Assembly: GCF_020103695.1 (NCBI RefSeq)
Contig: NZ_JAHXBF010000036.1
Span: 1-64,000, forward strand
Direction of reading: 5' to 3'
Length of the DNA stretch: 64,000 nucleotides
From: Hyalangium versicolor
Lineage (GTDB): Bacteria; Myxococcota; Myxococcia; Myxococcales; Myxococcaceae
The position numbers were made by a program, and so were the translations under genes. Under the pieces are notes generated by a model. It was not told where the DNA came from and ran no database searches. It saw only the letters and a list, made by a program, of their open reading frames with translations. Numbering within the stretch: position 1 is the stretch's first letter; every line of letters begins with the position of its first letter. This document shows, in pieces, positions 1 to 7,742 of this stretch.

Positions 1-104
1 CTCTGGCTCGGCCTGCTCGCTATCGCTTTCTTCTAGCGGTTCCAACCCCACGCGCCCCAGCGCCGGGGATTCGCGTGCCACCGTCTCTTCCTGGCCCCCA
101 CTCA

Positions 105-182
105 CTATCTCGACAGGCTCATCTTCAGACCGGCCCGCTCCAGCAAGAGGGCGGCGAGCTGCTGCAGGGCCTTCTGGCTCAC
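105..182 (-). pseudogene. frzF: frzF 5' remnant (CheR-type methyltransferase), truncated
   Basis: A GTG-started frame begins 2 nt after the frzG stop, exactly where frzF follows frzG in Myxococcus. Its 25 residues include ALQQLAALLLERAGLKM, which looks like the first amphipathic helix of a CheR methyltransferase N-terminal subdomain. The frame then hits TAG. No other frame in the remaining 100 bases continues into CheR-like sequence. One leftward frame (GTG at 105) is open and acidic but has weak third-position GC bias. The plus strand could end an unrelated hydrophobic gene (LWLGLLAIAFF, stop at 34-36). This is most likely a truncated relic. A start of an unusually diverged frzF running off the window cannot be excluded. 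Confidence 0.45.
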
Positions 183-184
183 AT

Positions 185-1195
185 TCAGCACGCGTCCACC
201 CACTCCAGGAGTGTTGGTCCGATCCGATCCAGGGCCAGGATCTCCTCTGCCGCGCCCATCTGTACGGCCTCGCGCGGCATCCCGTAGACGACACACGTCT
301 CCGCGTTCTGCGCGATGGTCCGTCCACCGCGCTCGCGGATCTCCTTCAGCCCACGCGCCCCATCACGCCCCATCCCGGTGAGGATCACTCCGATGCACCG
401 CCGCCCGAACGCCTCCGCCGCGGAGGATAGCAGCAGATCGCACGAGGGCCGGAACCCCCGCACCGGAGGCCTGTTGTCCAGCACCAGCTTCCCTTCCGGA
501 CGCACCAGCATGTGCGCCCCCGAAGGAGCGATGTAGACCGAGCCCGGTTCCATCGTCAGATCATGCGTGGCCTCCTGCACTCGCAGCGCGGTCTCCGTGG
601 ACAGCCAGTGCGCCAGCCCTTCGGTGAAGCCATCGCTGATGTGCTGGCAGATGGCCACGGGCGCCGGGAACTTCCGGGGGATGACGCGCAGCACCTGGGA
701 GATGGCCTTGGGGCCTCCCAGCGACGCGGCGATGGCCACCAGGGGAAAGGGTGCTTCCGGACCCTCCTGGGCGGCCAGCCGCTTGAGCTTGCCCTGGACA
801 TGGCGCACCACCCTCACCTGCGCCAGCATCGTCAGCCGGCGCGCGGTGGCCTGCCAGAACTCCGGTGCAGGCGCGGGTGAACGCTCCACCACGTCCAGCG
901 CCCCCAGCGCCAGGGCCCGGAAGGCCTCATGGCGGGAGAGCACCCCCGGATCCAGCGCGAGGATGGGCGTGGGGCGCTCGGCCATGACGCGCTCGATGGC
1001 GTCGAGCGCATCCGCCGAGGACAGATCGATGAGCATCACATCGGGGCTCTGCGAGCGGACCACCTCCAGGGCATCGATGAAGCTGCAGTCGCCCGCATTC
1101 GTCAGCGCATCGCTGTCGAACAGGGTGCGAGCCAGGAGCCGCAGCCCACCGCCCACGAGCAGCACCCGATATGACAGCCCTGAAGCGATACGCAC
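185..1195 (-). CDS. frzG: FrzG, CheB-type receptor methylesterase
   Basis: A 336-residue CheB homologue that would remove methyl groups from FrzCD. The C-terminal methylesterase domain (about 150-334) keeps the catalytic triad: Ser158 in AASLGGP, His185 in CQHIS and Asp278 in LTGMGRDG. The N-terminal receiver-like domain (about 8-130) is degenerate. The usual acidic pair after beta-1 is replaced (VLLVGGG), although Asp57 remains in MLIDLSS, so classical phospho-control is doubtful. It lies 26 nt downstream of frzE and is probably co-transcribed. Its methylating partner FrzF appears truncated just downstream, which would leave demethylation without methylation unless frzF lies elsewhere. Confidence 0.93.
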   Translation of the reverse strand: MRIASGLSYRVLLVGGGLRLLARTLFDSDALTNAGDCSFIDALEVVRSQSPDVMLIDLSSADALDAIERVMAERPTPILALDPGVLSRHEAFRALALGALDVVERSPAPAPEFWQATARRLTMLAQVRVVRHVQGKLKRLAAQEGPEAPFPLVAIAASLGGPKAISQVLRVIPRKFPAPVAICQHISDGFTEGLAHWLSTETALRVQEATHDLTMEPGSVYIAPSGAHMLVRPEGKLVLDNRPPVRGFRPSCDLLLSSAAEAFGRRCIGVILTGMGRDGARGLKEIRERGGRTIAQNAETCVVYGMPREAVQMGAAEEILALDRIGPTLLEWVDAC

Positions 1196-1221
1196 GCGGT
1201 CCTCTTCAACTCCACTTCACG

Positions 1222-3525
1222 TCAGGTCAGCCGCTCGATGGTCTGCGCGAGGCTCTCCACGCCCAGCTCGCCCTTGACGAGATAGCCGTCCGCGCCCGCC
1301 TCCAGGCCTCGGCGCTTGTCCTCGGGGGAGGCCAGCGAGGACAGGATGATGACGGGGATGCGCGCCACCGCAGGGGTCGTCTTGAGCCTTCGCGTGAGGG
1401 AGAACCCATCCATCTTTGGCATCTGCACATCGGTGAGGATCAGATCATACGCGTTGACCTGGACCTTGGCGTAGGCCTCCTCACCGTCCTGGGCTTCTTC
1501 CACCGAGTGGCCGAGCGCCTTGACAAGCGCGCCTTCGGTGGCCCGGGCGATGGGCGAGTCATCCACGAGCAGCACCCGCAGCCGTTTGGAGGACTGCTGC
1601 TGGGTGACGGGCCGGGCCATGCGGCGCACCTCGGCCATGATGTCCGGCACGTGGCAGAGCACGGCGATGCGCCCATCTTCCAGGGCCGCGGTGCCCGCGA
1701 TGAAGGGGGCTCCCTTGAGGAAGTCCCCGCCGCACGGCTTGACCGCGACTTCGCGCTCGTCCACGAAGCCGTCCACCACGAGGGCCGCGTTGTCCTCGCC
1801 ATGACGGACCACGACGGCGGGCGGCTTGTCCATGCGGTTGCCGCCGTTGACGCCCAGCAGCGGGCCCATGGCCACCAGCGCGATGGGCTTGCCGCGGTGC
1901 TTCACCGCGAGGGTGCCGAAGACCTCCATGCGGTCCTCGGGCTTCACGCGGGTGACAGCGACCACGTCCGCCGCGGGGACGCCGTACACATCGTCCCCCA
2001 GGCGAACCAGGAGGACCTTCATCAACGCCAGCGACTGGGGCAGGCGCAGTGAGATGGTGGTGCCTCGGCCCAGGCGGCTGACGACGCCCACCGAACCGCC
2101 CAGCGTCTCCACCTTCCGCTTCACCACGTCCATGCCCACGCCGCGGCCGGAGATCTCGCTGACCTGGTCACGGGTGGAGAAGCCGGGGCGGAAGATGAGA
2201 TCGATGGCCTCGCGCTCGGACAGCGCGGCGGCCTGGACCTGGGTGATGAGGTGCCGGTTGACGGCCACAGCCTTCAGCCGCTCGGGATCGATGCCGCGGC
2301 CATCATCCTCCACCTCGATGTGGAGCATGTCGCCATCGGCGCGCACCCGGATGCGGACGCGGCCCGCGGCAGGCTTGCCGAGCTGCTGGCGGGCCTCCGG
2401 CGACTCCAGGCCGTGGTCCACCGCGTTGCGCAGCAGGTGCACCAGCGCGTCGCGCACGTCCACGAGCATGGAGCGATCCACGCCGATGTCCGCGTTCTCG
2501 ACGACGAGATCCACCTCCTTGCCCTGGTTGCGCGCCAGATCGCGCACCGCGCGGGGGAAGGCGTCGAAGACGGTGGACAGCGGCACCAGCCGGGCCTCGG
2601 CCACCGTGTCGGCCAGCTTGGCCAGGTTGCCGTGCAGCGTGTTGATGCCGTCGTCGTTGCGCCGCACGAAGCGGAACGCATCGTCCCGCAGCATGTGCAG
2701 ATCGCTCTCGATGCCCTCCAGCGCCGTGCGCAGTTCGGTCGAGAGCGGGAACTCCTCACCCAACCGCAGGAAGCGATCGCTGAGGCGGGAGAAGCGCTCG
2801 AACAGGTGCGCGGTCTCCATGCCTCGGAGCCTTCCGCGCGCGCTCTCCACGAGCAGATCGCCCGCGAGCACGCCGAGCGAGTCGAGGACCTCGACGTTCA
2901 CCCGGATGCTGCGATCGGCGATGGCCGTCTTGGCCGTGGCCGTGGCGACAGGTGTGTCCTCCGATTCGGCCTTGGCGGGCGCGGAGGTCTGCGCGGGCGC
3001 AGCGGCTTGAGCCGGAGCCGCCGGGCGCGGAGCTGGAACCGCGGGTGTGGCAGCGGGCGCGGCGGGAGCAGCGGCCTGCGCGGGCGGAGGCGTGGGAGCG
3101 GGCTTCGCGGGCGCGGCCTTCCCACTGAGAGTCGGCGCGGGGTGTCCAGAAGCCGCCGCGAGTGCCTGGACCATCTCCTCGCTGATGGGCGTGCCGGTGT
3201 GCGCGGCGGGCAGATCCTCGATCAGATCCGAGAGGACGTCACAGGCCCGCAGGAGCAGGTCCGTGGCCACCTCGGTGGCCGTCTTGCCTTCGCGCTCTGC
3301 GCGCAGCACGTCCTCGGCGGCGTGCGCCAGCTGTCCGATGGCGGCGAGCCCCAGCATGCGGGCCTCGCCCTTCATCGTGTGCAGCTCGCGCGCGACGTCC
3401 TCCGCGGCCTGCTCTGCCGTCTCCTTCTCGAGGTCCAGGACCCCGAGCTGGATCTTCTGCAGTCGGTCGGCGGTGACCTCCTGGAACTTCTTCAGGAGGG
3501 ATTTCTTGAGGGCCTCGGTATCCAT
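1222..3525 (-). CDS. frzE: FrzE, CheA-CheY hybrid histidine kinase
   Basis: The central kinase of the Frz pathway (767 aa), which autophosphorylates in response to FrzCD and passes phosphate to FrzZ. An N-terminal HPt domain carries His49 in ELHTMKGEAR. A Pro/Ala linker (about 125-195) leads to the CheA dimerisation and ATPase domains, with HLLRNAVDHGLE (N box), VEDDGRGIDPE (G1) and GRGVGMDVV (G2). A CheW-like domain follows, then a C-terminal receiver (VLLVDDS; phospho-Asp about 699 in LILTDVQMP). I chose the ATG at 3525 because it puts the HPt histidine at 49 as in Myxococcus FrzE. An in-frame GTG at 3549 would add 8 residues. Neither start has a strong ribosome site. Confidence 0.95.
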   Translation of the reverse strand: MDTEALKKSLLKKFQEVTADRLQKIQLGVLDLEKETAEQAAEDVARELHTMKGEARMLGLAAIGQLAHAAEDVLRAEREGKTATEVATDLLLRACDVLSDLIEDLPAAHTGTPISEEMVQALAAASGHPAPTLSGKAAPAKPAPTPPPAQAAAPAAPAATPAVPAPRPAAPAQAAAPAQTSAPAKAESEDTPVATATAKTAIADRSIRVNVEVLDSLGVLAGDLLVESARGRLRGMETAHLFERFSRLSDRFLRLGEEFPLSTELRTALEGIESDLHMLRDDAFRFVRRNDDGINTLHGNLAKLADTVAEARLVPLSTVFDAFPRAVRDLARNQGKEVDLVVENADIGVDRSMLVDVRDALVHLLRNAVDHGLESPEARQQLGKPAAGRVRIRVRADGDMLHIEVEDDGRGIDPERLKAVAVNRHLITQVQAAALSEREAIDLIFRPGFSTRDQVSEISGRGVGMDVVKRKVETLGGSVGVVSRLGRGTTISLRLPQSLALMKVLLVRLGDDVYGVPAADVVAVTRVKPEDRMEVFGTLAVKHRGKPIALVAMGPLLGVNGGNRMDKPPAVVVRHGEDNAALVVDGFVDEREVAVKPCGGDFLKGAPFIAGTAALEDGRIAVLCHVPDIMAEVRRMARPVTQQQSSKRLRVLLVDDSPIARATEGALVKALGHSVEEAQDGEEAYAKVQVNAYDLILTDVQMPKMDGFSLTRRLKTTPAVARIPVIILSSLASPEDKRRGLEAGADGYLVKGELGVESLAQTIERLT

Positions 3526-3587
3526 GGCCGGAAGTGATCCGGGGGGCACGGACTGGCGGGGGAGCCAGCCCTACCCTCCGGTCTGGG

Positions 3588-4850
3588 CTAGTCGGCCTTG
3601 AAGCGCTTGATGAGCTCGGCGAGACGGCCGGCGAGCTGCGACAGTTCGGCCGAAGCGCCCGTGGCCTGCTTGGACGCCTGCGTCGTCTGCCGGGTCACGT
3701 CCTCGATCTCCGCCATGGACGCCACGACCTGCTCGGTGGCGGTGCGCTGCTGCTGCGTGGCGAGGTTGATGACGCGCGCCGCATCACTGGTCTCCTGGAC
3801 GCCCGCGAGGATGCCCTCGACGGCCTGCGCGGCCACGGCGCCCAGCTTCTCGCCGGACTCGGTGGCCACCTTGGAGGCGTCCGCCGCGCTGCCAGCGTTG
3901 GCGGTGGCCTCGCGGATCTCGGTGATGAGGCTCTTGATCTCCTTGGTGGAGTCCAGGACGTTCTCGGCCAGGCGCCGCATCTCCGCCGCGACGATGGAGA
4001 AGCCCTTGCCGGCCTCACCGGCGCGGCTGCCCTCGAGCGCCGCGTTGAGGGCCAGCAGGTCCGACCGGTCGGCGATCTCGTCGATCACCTCCACCACGGT
4101 GCCGATGCGCTCCACGCGCTTGGACAGCTTGGCGATGGAGTCCGCCACGGCGATCCCATCACTGCGGATCTGCTGCATGGCCTGGATGAACTCGGCGATG
4201 GCGCCACGGCCCGCGCGCGCCGCGCCCAGCGTCTCCTCGGCCACGCGAGCCACAGCGCCTGCGTTCTCGGCGATCTGCGCCGAGGCATGCTTGAGCTCCT
4301 CCATGGTGGCCGTCGTCTCGTGGATGGCGGCGGCCTGTTCAGTGGAGGACGTCTCATGCTGGGTGGAGGCCGCCAGCACCTGGTTGGCGGACGAGGATAG
4401 GCGCAGGGCCGCCTCGTTGATCTCGCGCACGAAGGTGCGCAGCGTCTCGATCACCTTGCCGAAGCCCTCGAGCAGCGGGGCCAGTTGGGCATCCTCGGTG
4501 GTGGTGTTCCACCGGGACAGGTCTCCCTCGCGAACCAGGGCGATGAGGGCATCCAGGGCCTGATCGATCTCCTGGGCCGACACCTGCTTGCGGTGCTCGG
4601 ACTCGGAGAAACGGTCGAGGACCTGGTTGAAGAGGGCGGCGACCTCAGCCATCTCGCCGGTGACGATCTCCGAGGCCACGCGGGCCTGGAGGTTGCCGGC
4701 CAGCACCGACTTGAGGGTGTCGGAGAGGGGCTTGAGGGACGGAGCGGCACCGTTGCCGTTGCCGTTGCTCTTGGCCGCGGTCTTGGCCGCCGCGGGCTTC
4801 TTGGCTCCGCGGGCCTTGGTCGGCTTGTCGTTGGTGGTGTCCAGAGCCAT
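3588..4850 (-). CDS. frzCD: FrzCD, cytoplasmic methyl-accepting chemoreceptor
   Basis: A 420-residue receptor of the Frz reversal-control system. It has no transmembrane segment or periplasmic domain. The first 35 residues are rich in Lys and Ala and end in an N/G stretch; in Myxococcus the basic tail of FrzCD binds the nucleoid. The rest is helical, with a classical MCP signalling hairpin (about 253-296, including DLLALNAALEGSRAGEAGKG). Glu-rich heptads flank the tip (HETSSTEQ, HETTATMEE) and are the likely methylation sites served by FrzF and FrzG. The gene lies 5 nt downstream of frzB and upstream of frzE, so one operon is expected. Confidence 0.95.
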   Translation of the reverse strand: MALDTTNDKPTKARGAKKPAAAKTAAKSNGNGNGAAPSLKPLSDTLKSVLAGNLQARVASEIVTGEMAEVAALFNQVLDRFSESEHRKQVSAQEIDQALDALIALVREGDLSRWNTTTEDAQLAPLLEGFGKVIETLRTFVREINEAALRLSSSANQVLAASTQHETSSTEQAAAIHETTATMEELKHASAQIAENAGAVARVAEETLGAARAGRGAIAEFIQAMQQIRSDGIAVADSIAKLSKRVERIGTVVEVIDEIADRSDLLALNAALEGSRAGEAGKGFSIVAAEMRRLAENVLDSTKEIKSLITEIREATANAGSAADASKVATESGEKLGAVAAQAVEGILAGVQETSDAARVINLATQQQRTATEQVVASMAEIEDVTRQTTQASKQATGASAELSQLAGRLAELIKRFKAD

Positions 4851-4855
4851 TGCTG

Positions 4856-5227
4856 TCAGTGCCTTCCTTGAGTCTTAGCGGTTTCGACCAGATCGATGAG
4901 CAACACGAGGCGGGCCTGATCCAGGCACGCGCCGATGGTAAAGCGAGAAGCGTTCACGGCCGGGGGCAGCCGCCGCAGATCGCGAACAGAGATGGGGCGT
5001 ACGCCCTGCACCACATCCACCTTGAGGTGGGCCTCACCCTCCTCGGTGGCGAAGACGAGCGCCCGTCTGCCACGGTGGAGCTGTCCCAACTCCGGCCGGG
5101 CGATGTCCTCTGGCAGCGCGCGCTCGATGCGCAGCACCTGCGAGGCGTCGGTGCCATAGAGGTGCGGGCCGACCTCGAAGAAGAGGATGTCCACCTCCTC
5201 CTCGAGTACATGCTGTTCCTCCATCAT
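4856..5227 (-). CDS. frzB: FrzB, CheW-like coupling protein
   Basis: A short CheW-fold protein of 123 residues; typical CheW is about 150-165. It keeps the beta-strand pattern (DILFFEVGPHLYGTDASQV, ALVFATEEGEAHLKVD, LVLLIDLVE) but has lost parts of the usual CheW second subdomain. Its start codon overlaps the frzA stop (ATGA, 4-nt overlap), which implies translational coupling. In Myxococcus, FrzB is the second, atypical CheW of the Frz system and is needed for FrzCD clustering and signalling. Position, size and sequence all support that assignment here. Confidence 0.9.
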   Translation of the reverse strand: MMEEQHVLEEEVDILFFEVGPHLYGTDASQVLRIERALPEDIARPELGQLHRGRRALVFATEEGEAHLKVDVVQGVRPISVRDLRRLPPAVNASRFTIGACLDQARLVLLIDLVETAKTQGRH

Positions 5228-5766
5228 CGCGCCACCGCCCGCTGCCGCGCCGTCTGGAGCAGCTTGGAGAAGTTGAGCAGATTGATGGTCTCCTCGGCGG
5301 TGGGCCCGGCGACGACTCCGAGCATGTGCTCGGTGGCGGCGTCCGCGCCCACGGGCGGAGGGAGGATGTCCGAAACGAGGATCCGCCGGAGCCCGAGGAC
5401 GGTGTCGGCCACCACACCTGCCACGTAGCTGCCGCTGACGCCCACGAAGATTCGGGTGCGGGGCATGATGCGCGCCTCGCCCTTGGCCAGGAAGCGCAGC
5501 AGATCCATGACGGGGAGCACCTCGCCGCGGTGTCCAGTAACGCCCAGAAGGAACGAGGGGGCTCGAGGCAGCGGCGTGAGCAGGCCGGCGCGGAGCACCT
5601 CGAGGACGTTCTCGCTGGGCACACCGAGGCGCAAGTCTCCTACACGAAAGCAGAAGAACTCTTGCTCAGGCCGGGCCTGTGCGGCGATGGCACGATCCGG
5701 CGCGATCCGGAGCGCGCGTTGGAGGGGAGTCGAAGTCAAGGCGCCAAAGTATCCGGAGGCGATCAA
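5224..5766 (-). CDS. frzA: FrzA, CheW-like coupling protein
   Basis: The CheW homologue linking the receptor FrzCD to the kinase FrzE. The conserved core begins near residue 35 (EFFCFRVGDLRLGVP) and includes LLGVTGHRGEVLPVMDL and VVADTVLGLR, typical CheW signatures. The start is unusual: the frame contains no ATG or GTG before the core. The first possible codon is TTG at 5766, with another TTG at 5739, and neither has a clear Shine-Dalgarno. The protein is therefore 180 or 171 residues. It is the first gene of the leftward frz operon and overlaps frzB by 4 nt. Product call firm, exact N-terminus uncertain. Confidence 0.92.
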   Translation of the reverse strand: MIASGYFGALTSTPLQRALRIAPDRAIAAQARPEQEFFCFRVGDLRLGVPSENVLEVLRAGLLTPLPRAPSFLLGVTGHRGEVLPVMDLLRFLAKGEARIMPRTRIFVGVSGSYVAGVVADTVLGLRRILVSDILPPPVGADAATEHMLGVVAGPTAEETINLLNFSKLLQTARQRAVAR

Positions 5767-5868
5767 AACGGGTCAAGGGGACTTGCTCGGTCGCCTGCCT
5801 GGATGCCGTTTCGATGGTCCCCCAAGCCTCAACAGTGTAGGGTTGTTTCAGGATTCTTGAGGAGGCAG
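5767..5868. promoter_or_regulatory. Divergent frzA / frzZ promoter region
   Basis: A 102-bp gap separates the leftward frz operon from the rightward frzZ and must hold both promoters. On the frzZ side a strong ribosome site GAGGAGG (5859-5865) lies 3 nt before the ATG. I could not identify convincing -35/-10 or sigma-54 elements by eye. Confidence 0.5.
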
Positions 5869-6756
5869 ATGTCCCGAGTATTGGTCATCGACGACAGCCC
5901 GATGCTGGTGGAGCTCACCGTGCGGGCGCTCACCGCGGCAGGCTATCAGGCAAGCGGCGCGATGGATCTGGCGAGCCTCGAACAGAAGCTCGGCGAGGGG
6001 CCGATCGCGTTGATCCTGATGGACGTCAACATGCCGGAGATGTTCGGTGACGACGTCGTCGAGTACCTGCGGACGCAGAAGAAGGTGACCTCGAAGCTGG
6101 TGCTCTACTCGGACATCTCCGAGGAGGAGCTGGCCACCAAGGCACGCGTCTCGGGGGCGGACGGCTACATCCTGAAGGGCGGAGGCCTGGAGGCGGTGCT
6201 GGACGGGGTGATCAAGCTGATTGGCCCGCCGGCGGTGACGGCGACGCCGCCCGTCTCCTCTCCCCCACCCGGTTCGACACCTCCGGCGTCCTCCGCGCCG
6301 CCCACATCCAGTGGGTCGGGTGGCCCGCCCCCTCCGCTGACCGGCAGCCTGGCTGCGGCCAAGACGGGTGGGCGCAAGCCGCGCATCCTCATTGTGGACG
6401 ACAGTGAGATGACGGCGCAGATCATCGCTGCGGATCTGCTGACCAAAGGGTTCGAGGTCCACGTCGCGGACACGGCGGACAAGGCGACGAAGATCATCCT
6501 GAAGAAGCAGACGCGGCCGGATCTGGTGCTGCTGGACGTGCGGATGCCGAACGTGAACGGCGAGCAGTTCTGCCGGTTCATCAAGAGCAACAGCCTGTTC
6601 CGGGGCATCAAGGTCCTGCTCTGTTCAGGAGAGAACGTCGAGGAGTTGCAGCGCATCTGCCGCGAGGCTGGAGCGGACGGCTACGTCCCCAAGGACGCGG
6701 TGATGAGCAGCCTGGTGGCCAAGGAGCTTGGCCCGGCGCCCGCCAGCACTGAGTAA
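5869..6756 (+). CDS. frzZ: FrzZ, dual-receiver output response regulator
   Basis: A 295-residue protein made of two complete CheY-like receivers, the output of the FrzE kinase that promotes cell reversals. Receiver 1 (2-118) has IDDS and Asp52 in LILMDVNMP. A Pro/Ser-rich linker (about 120-165) leads to receiver 2 (171-290), with VDDSE and Asp223 in LVLLDVRMP. Both receivers keep the conserved Lys (ILKGG, VPKDA). In Myxococcus FrzZ both aspartates (52 and 220) are phosphorylated by FrzE. The ATG at 5869 has an excellent GAGGAGG site. An open frame extends 181 codons upstream but runs antisense to frzA and is not coding. Confidence 0.95.
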   Translation: MSRVLVIDDSPMLVELTVRALTAAGYQASGAMDLASLEQKLGEGPIALILMDVNMPEMFGDDVVEYLRTQKKVTSKLVLYSDISEEELATKARVSGADGYILKGGGLEAVLDGVIKLIGPPAVTATPPVSSPPPGSTPPASSAPPTSSGSGGPPPPLTGSLAAAKTGGRKPRILIVDDSEMTAQIIAADLLTKGFEVHVADTADKATKIILKKQTRPDLVLLDVRMPNVNGEQFCRFIKSNSLFRGIKVLLCSGENVEELQRICREAGADGYVPKDAVMSSLVAKELGPAPASTE

Positions 6757-6765
6757 CGCGCTCTT

Positions 6766-6787
6766 CGAGTGCGAACACCCACACTCG
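6766..6787. terminator. Hairpin between convergent frzZ and 6798 gene
   Basis: CGAGTG (6766-6771) and CACTCG (6782-6787) form a 6-bp stem with a 10-nt loop, 9 nt after the frzZ stop and 11 nt beyond the stop of the opposing gene. It has no U-tract, so termination is inferred from position and symmetry only. Confidence 0.4.
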
Positions 6788-6797
6788 GGGTCCTACT

Positions 6798-7694
6798 TCA
6801 CTGGCTCTCGGTGGAGCTGTCGTCCCCCCGGCCCTCGCCCGTTATCATCCTGGATTCCTCGGCGTAGCCACAGGAGCCCTGCTTGGTGAGCTTCGGCTTG
6901 CCCTGCACAAGCTCGATGTGGTCCTTCCGGATCGACACCACCACGCGAGCCTCCCAGGCCTCGAAGGCGTCACCGCTCGGAGAACACGGCGGATCTGCGT
7001 AATCCAGTTCGGTGACGAGCCGCTCCTTCTCCGAGGTGAAGGATGTGAGCGTCGTGGCGTCGCTCGGGCCGTCGTACACCTTGGACTCCACCAACTGCCG
7101 TGTCTTGGAGTCGATGAGCAGGTAGACCCCCTTCACGGTGAAGTAGGAGCGCGCGAAGTCTCCTGCCTGGTCCCATTCGTAGGTGAAGGCCAGCCCCGCG
7201 AGCGCCTTTCCCTTCTGGGTGACGCGCTGCGCTCCCTTCAGCCTCCAGAGCACGGGCCTGCCCGAATCGTCCTCGGTGACCTCTTCTGCCTGCGGACACT
7301 CCAGGACCGGCAGGTCCTCGCCGGGCTGGTACTTCACGGTCCGGGTGTAAACGTCCGGGTAGATCGCCTGGAAGAGGCTCAGGGGCTCCTTCACCTTGTC
7401 CTTCGAGCAGAGCCCCAGGGTAACGATGAAGAACCCTGGCTTCAGCCCCTCCACCTTGGAGCTCTCCAGTACGGCGGGCTTCGCCTGTAAGACGGGCGAG
7501 AGTGCACTCAAGTAGTCCTTGAGTCCCTCCTGCTGACGCTCGGCTTCCTCGCGCGTCTTGCCACCGGACCAGACGATCAGCTCGGCTTCATTCTGCGCCG
7601 ATGCCGACTCAGGGGGTGCGGCCTCCACGGGAACTCCCACGAGGCCCAAGCCCACTCCCACCAGGACTCCCACAACGCGTGCGACGCTCGGCAT
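6798..7694 (-). CDS. Secreted protein of unknown function
   Basis: A 298-residue protein starting at ATG 7694 with GAGAGGTG upstream; a longer in-frame start at 7736 lacks support. The N-terminus is a Sec signal peptide (VARVVGVLVGVGLGLVGV, likely cleaved near VEAAPPES). The mature part begins with ELIVWSGGKTREEAERQQ and FFIVTLGLC, loosely resembling a small ferredoxin-like domain. A beta-rich region follows with several Cys. I do not recognise the family. It lies 48 nt downstream of another secreted-protein gene on the same strand and may be in an operon with it. Confidence 0.7.
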   Translation of the reverse strand: MPSVARVVGVLVGVGLGLVGVPVEAAPPESASAQNEAELIVWSGGKTREEAERQQEGLKDYLSALSPVLQAKPAVLESSKVEGLKPGFFIVTLGLCSKDKVKEPLSLFQAIYPDVYTRTVKYQPGEDLPVLECPQAEEVTEDDSGRPVLWRLKGAQRVTQKGKALAGLAFTYEWDQAGDFARSYFTVKGVYLLIDSKTRQLVESKVYDGPSDATTLTSFTSEKERLVTELDYADPPCSPSGDAFEAWEARVVVSIRKDHIELVQGKPKLTKQGSCGYAEESRMITGEGRGDDSSTESQ

Positions 7695-7742
7695 GAAGCA
7701 CCTCTCGCGGCGACGATATACGACCGCCCTCGGCACACAGCT

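Noticed and set aside
1..36. Possible C-terminus of a rightward hydrophobic protein (LWLGLLAIAFF, stop TAG)
   Set aside because: Only eleven codons are visible; kept as supporting context for the frzF truncation rather than annotated.
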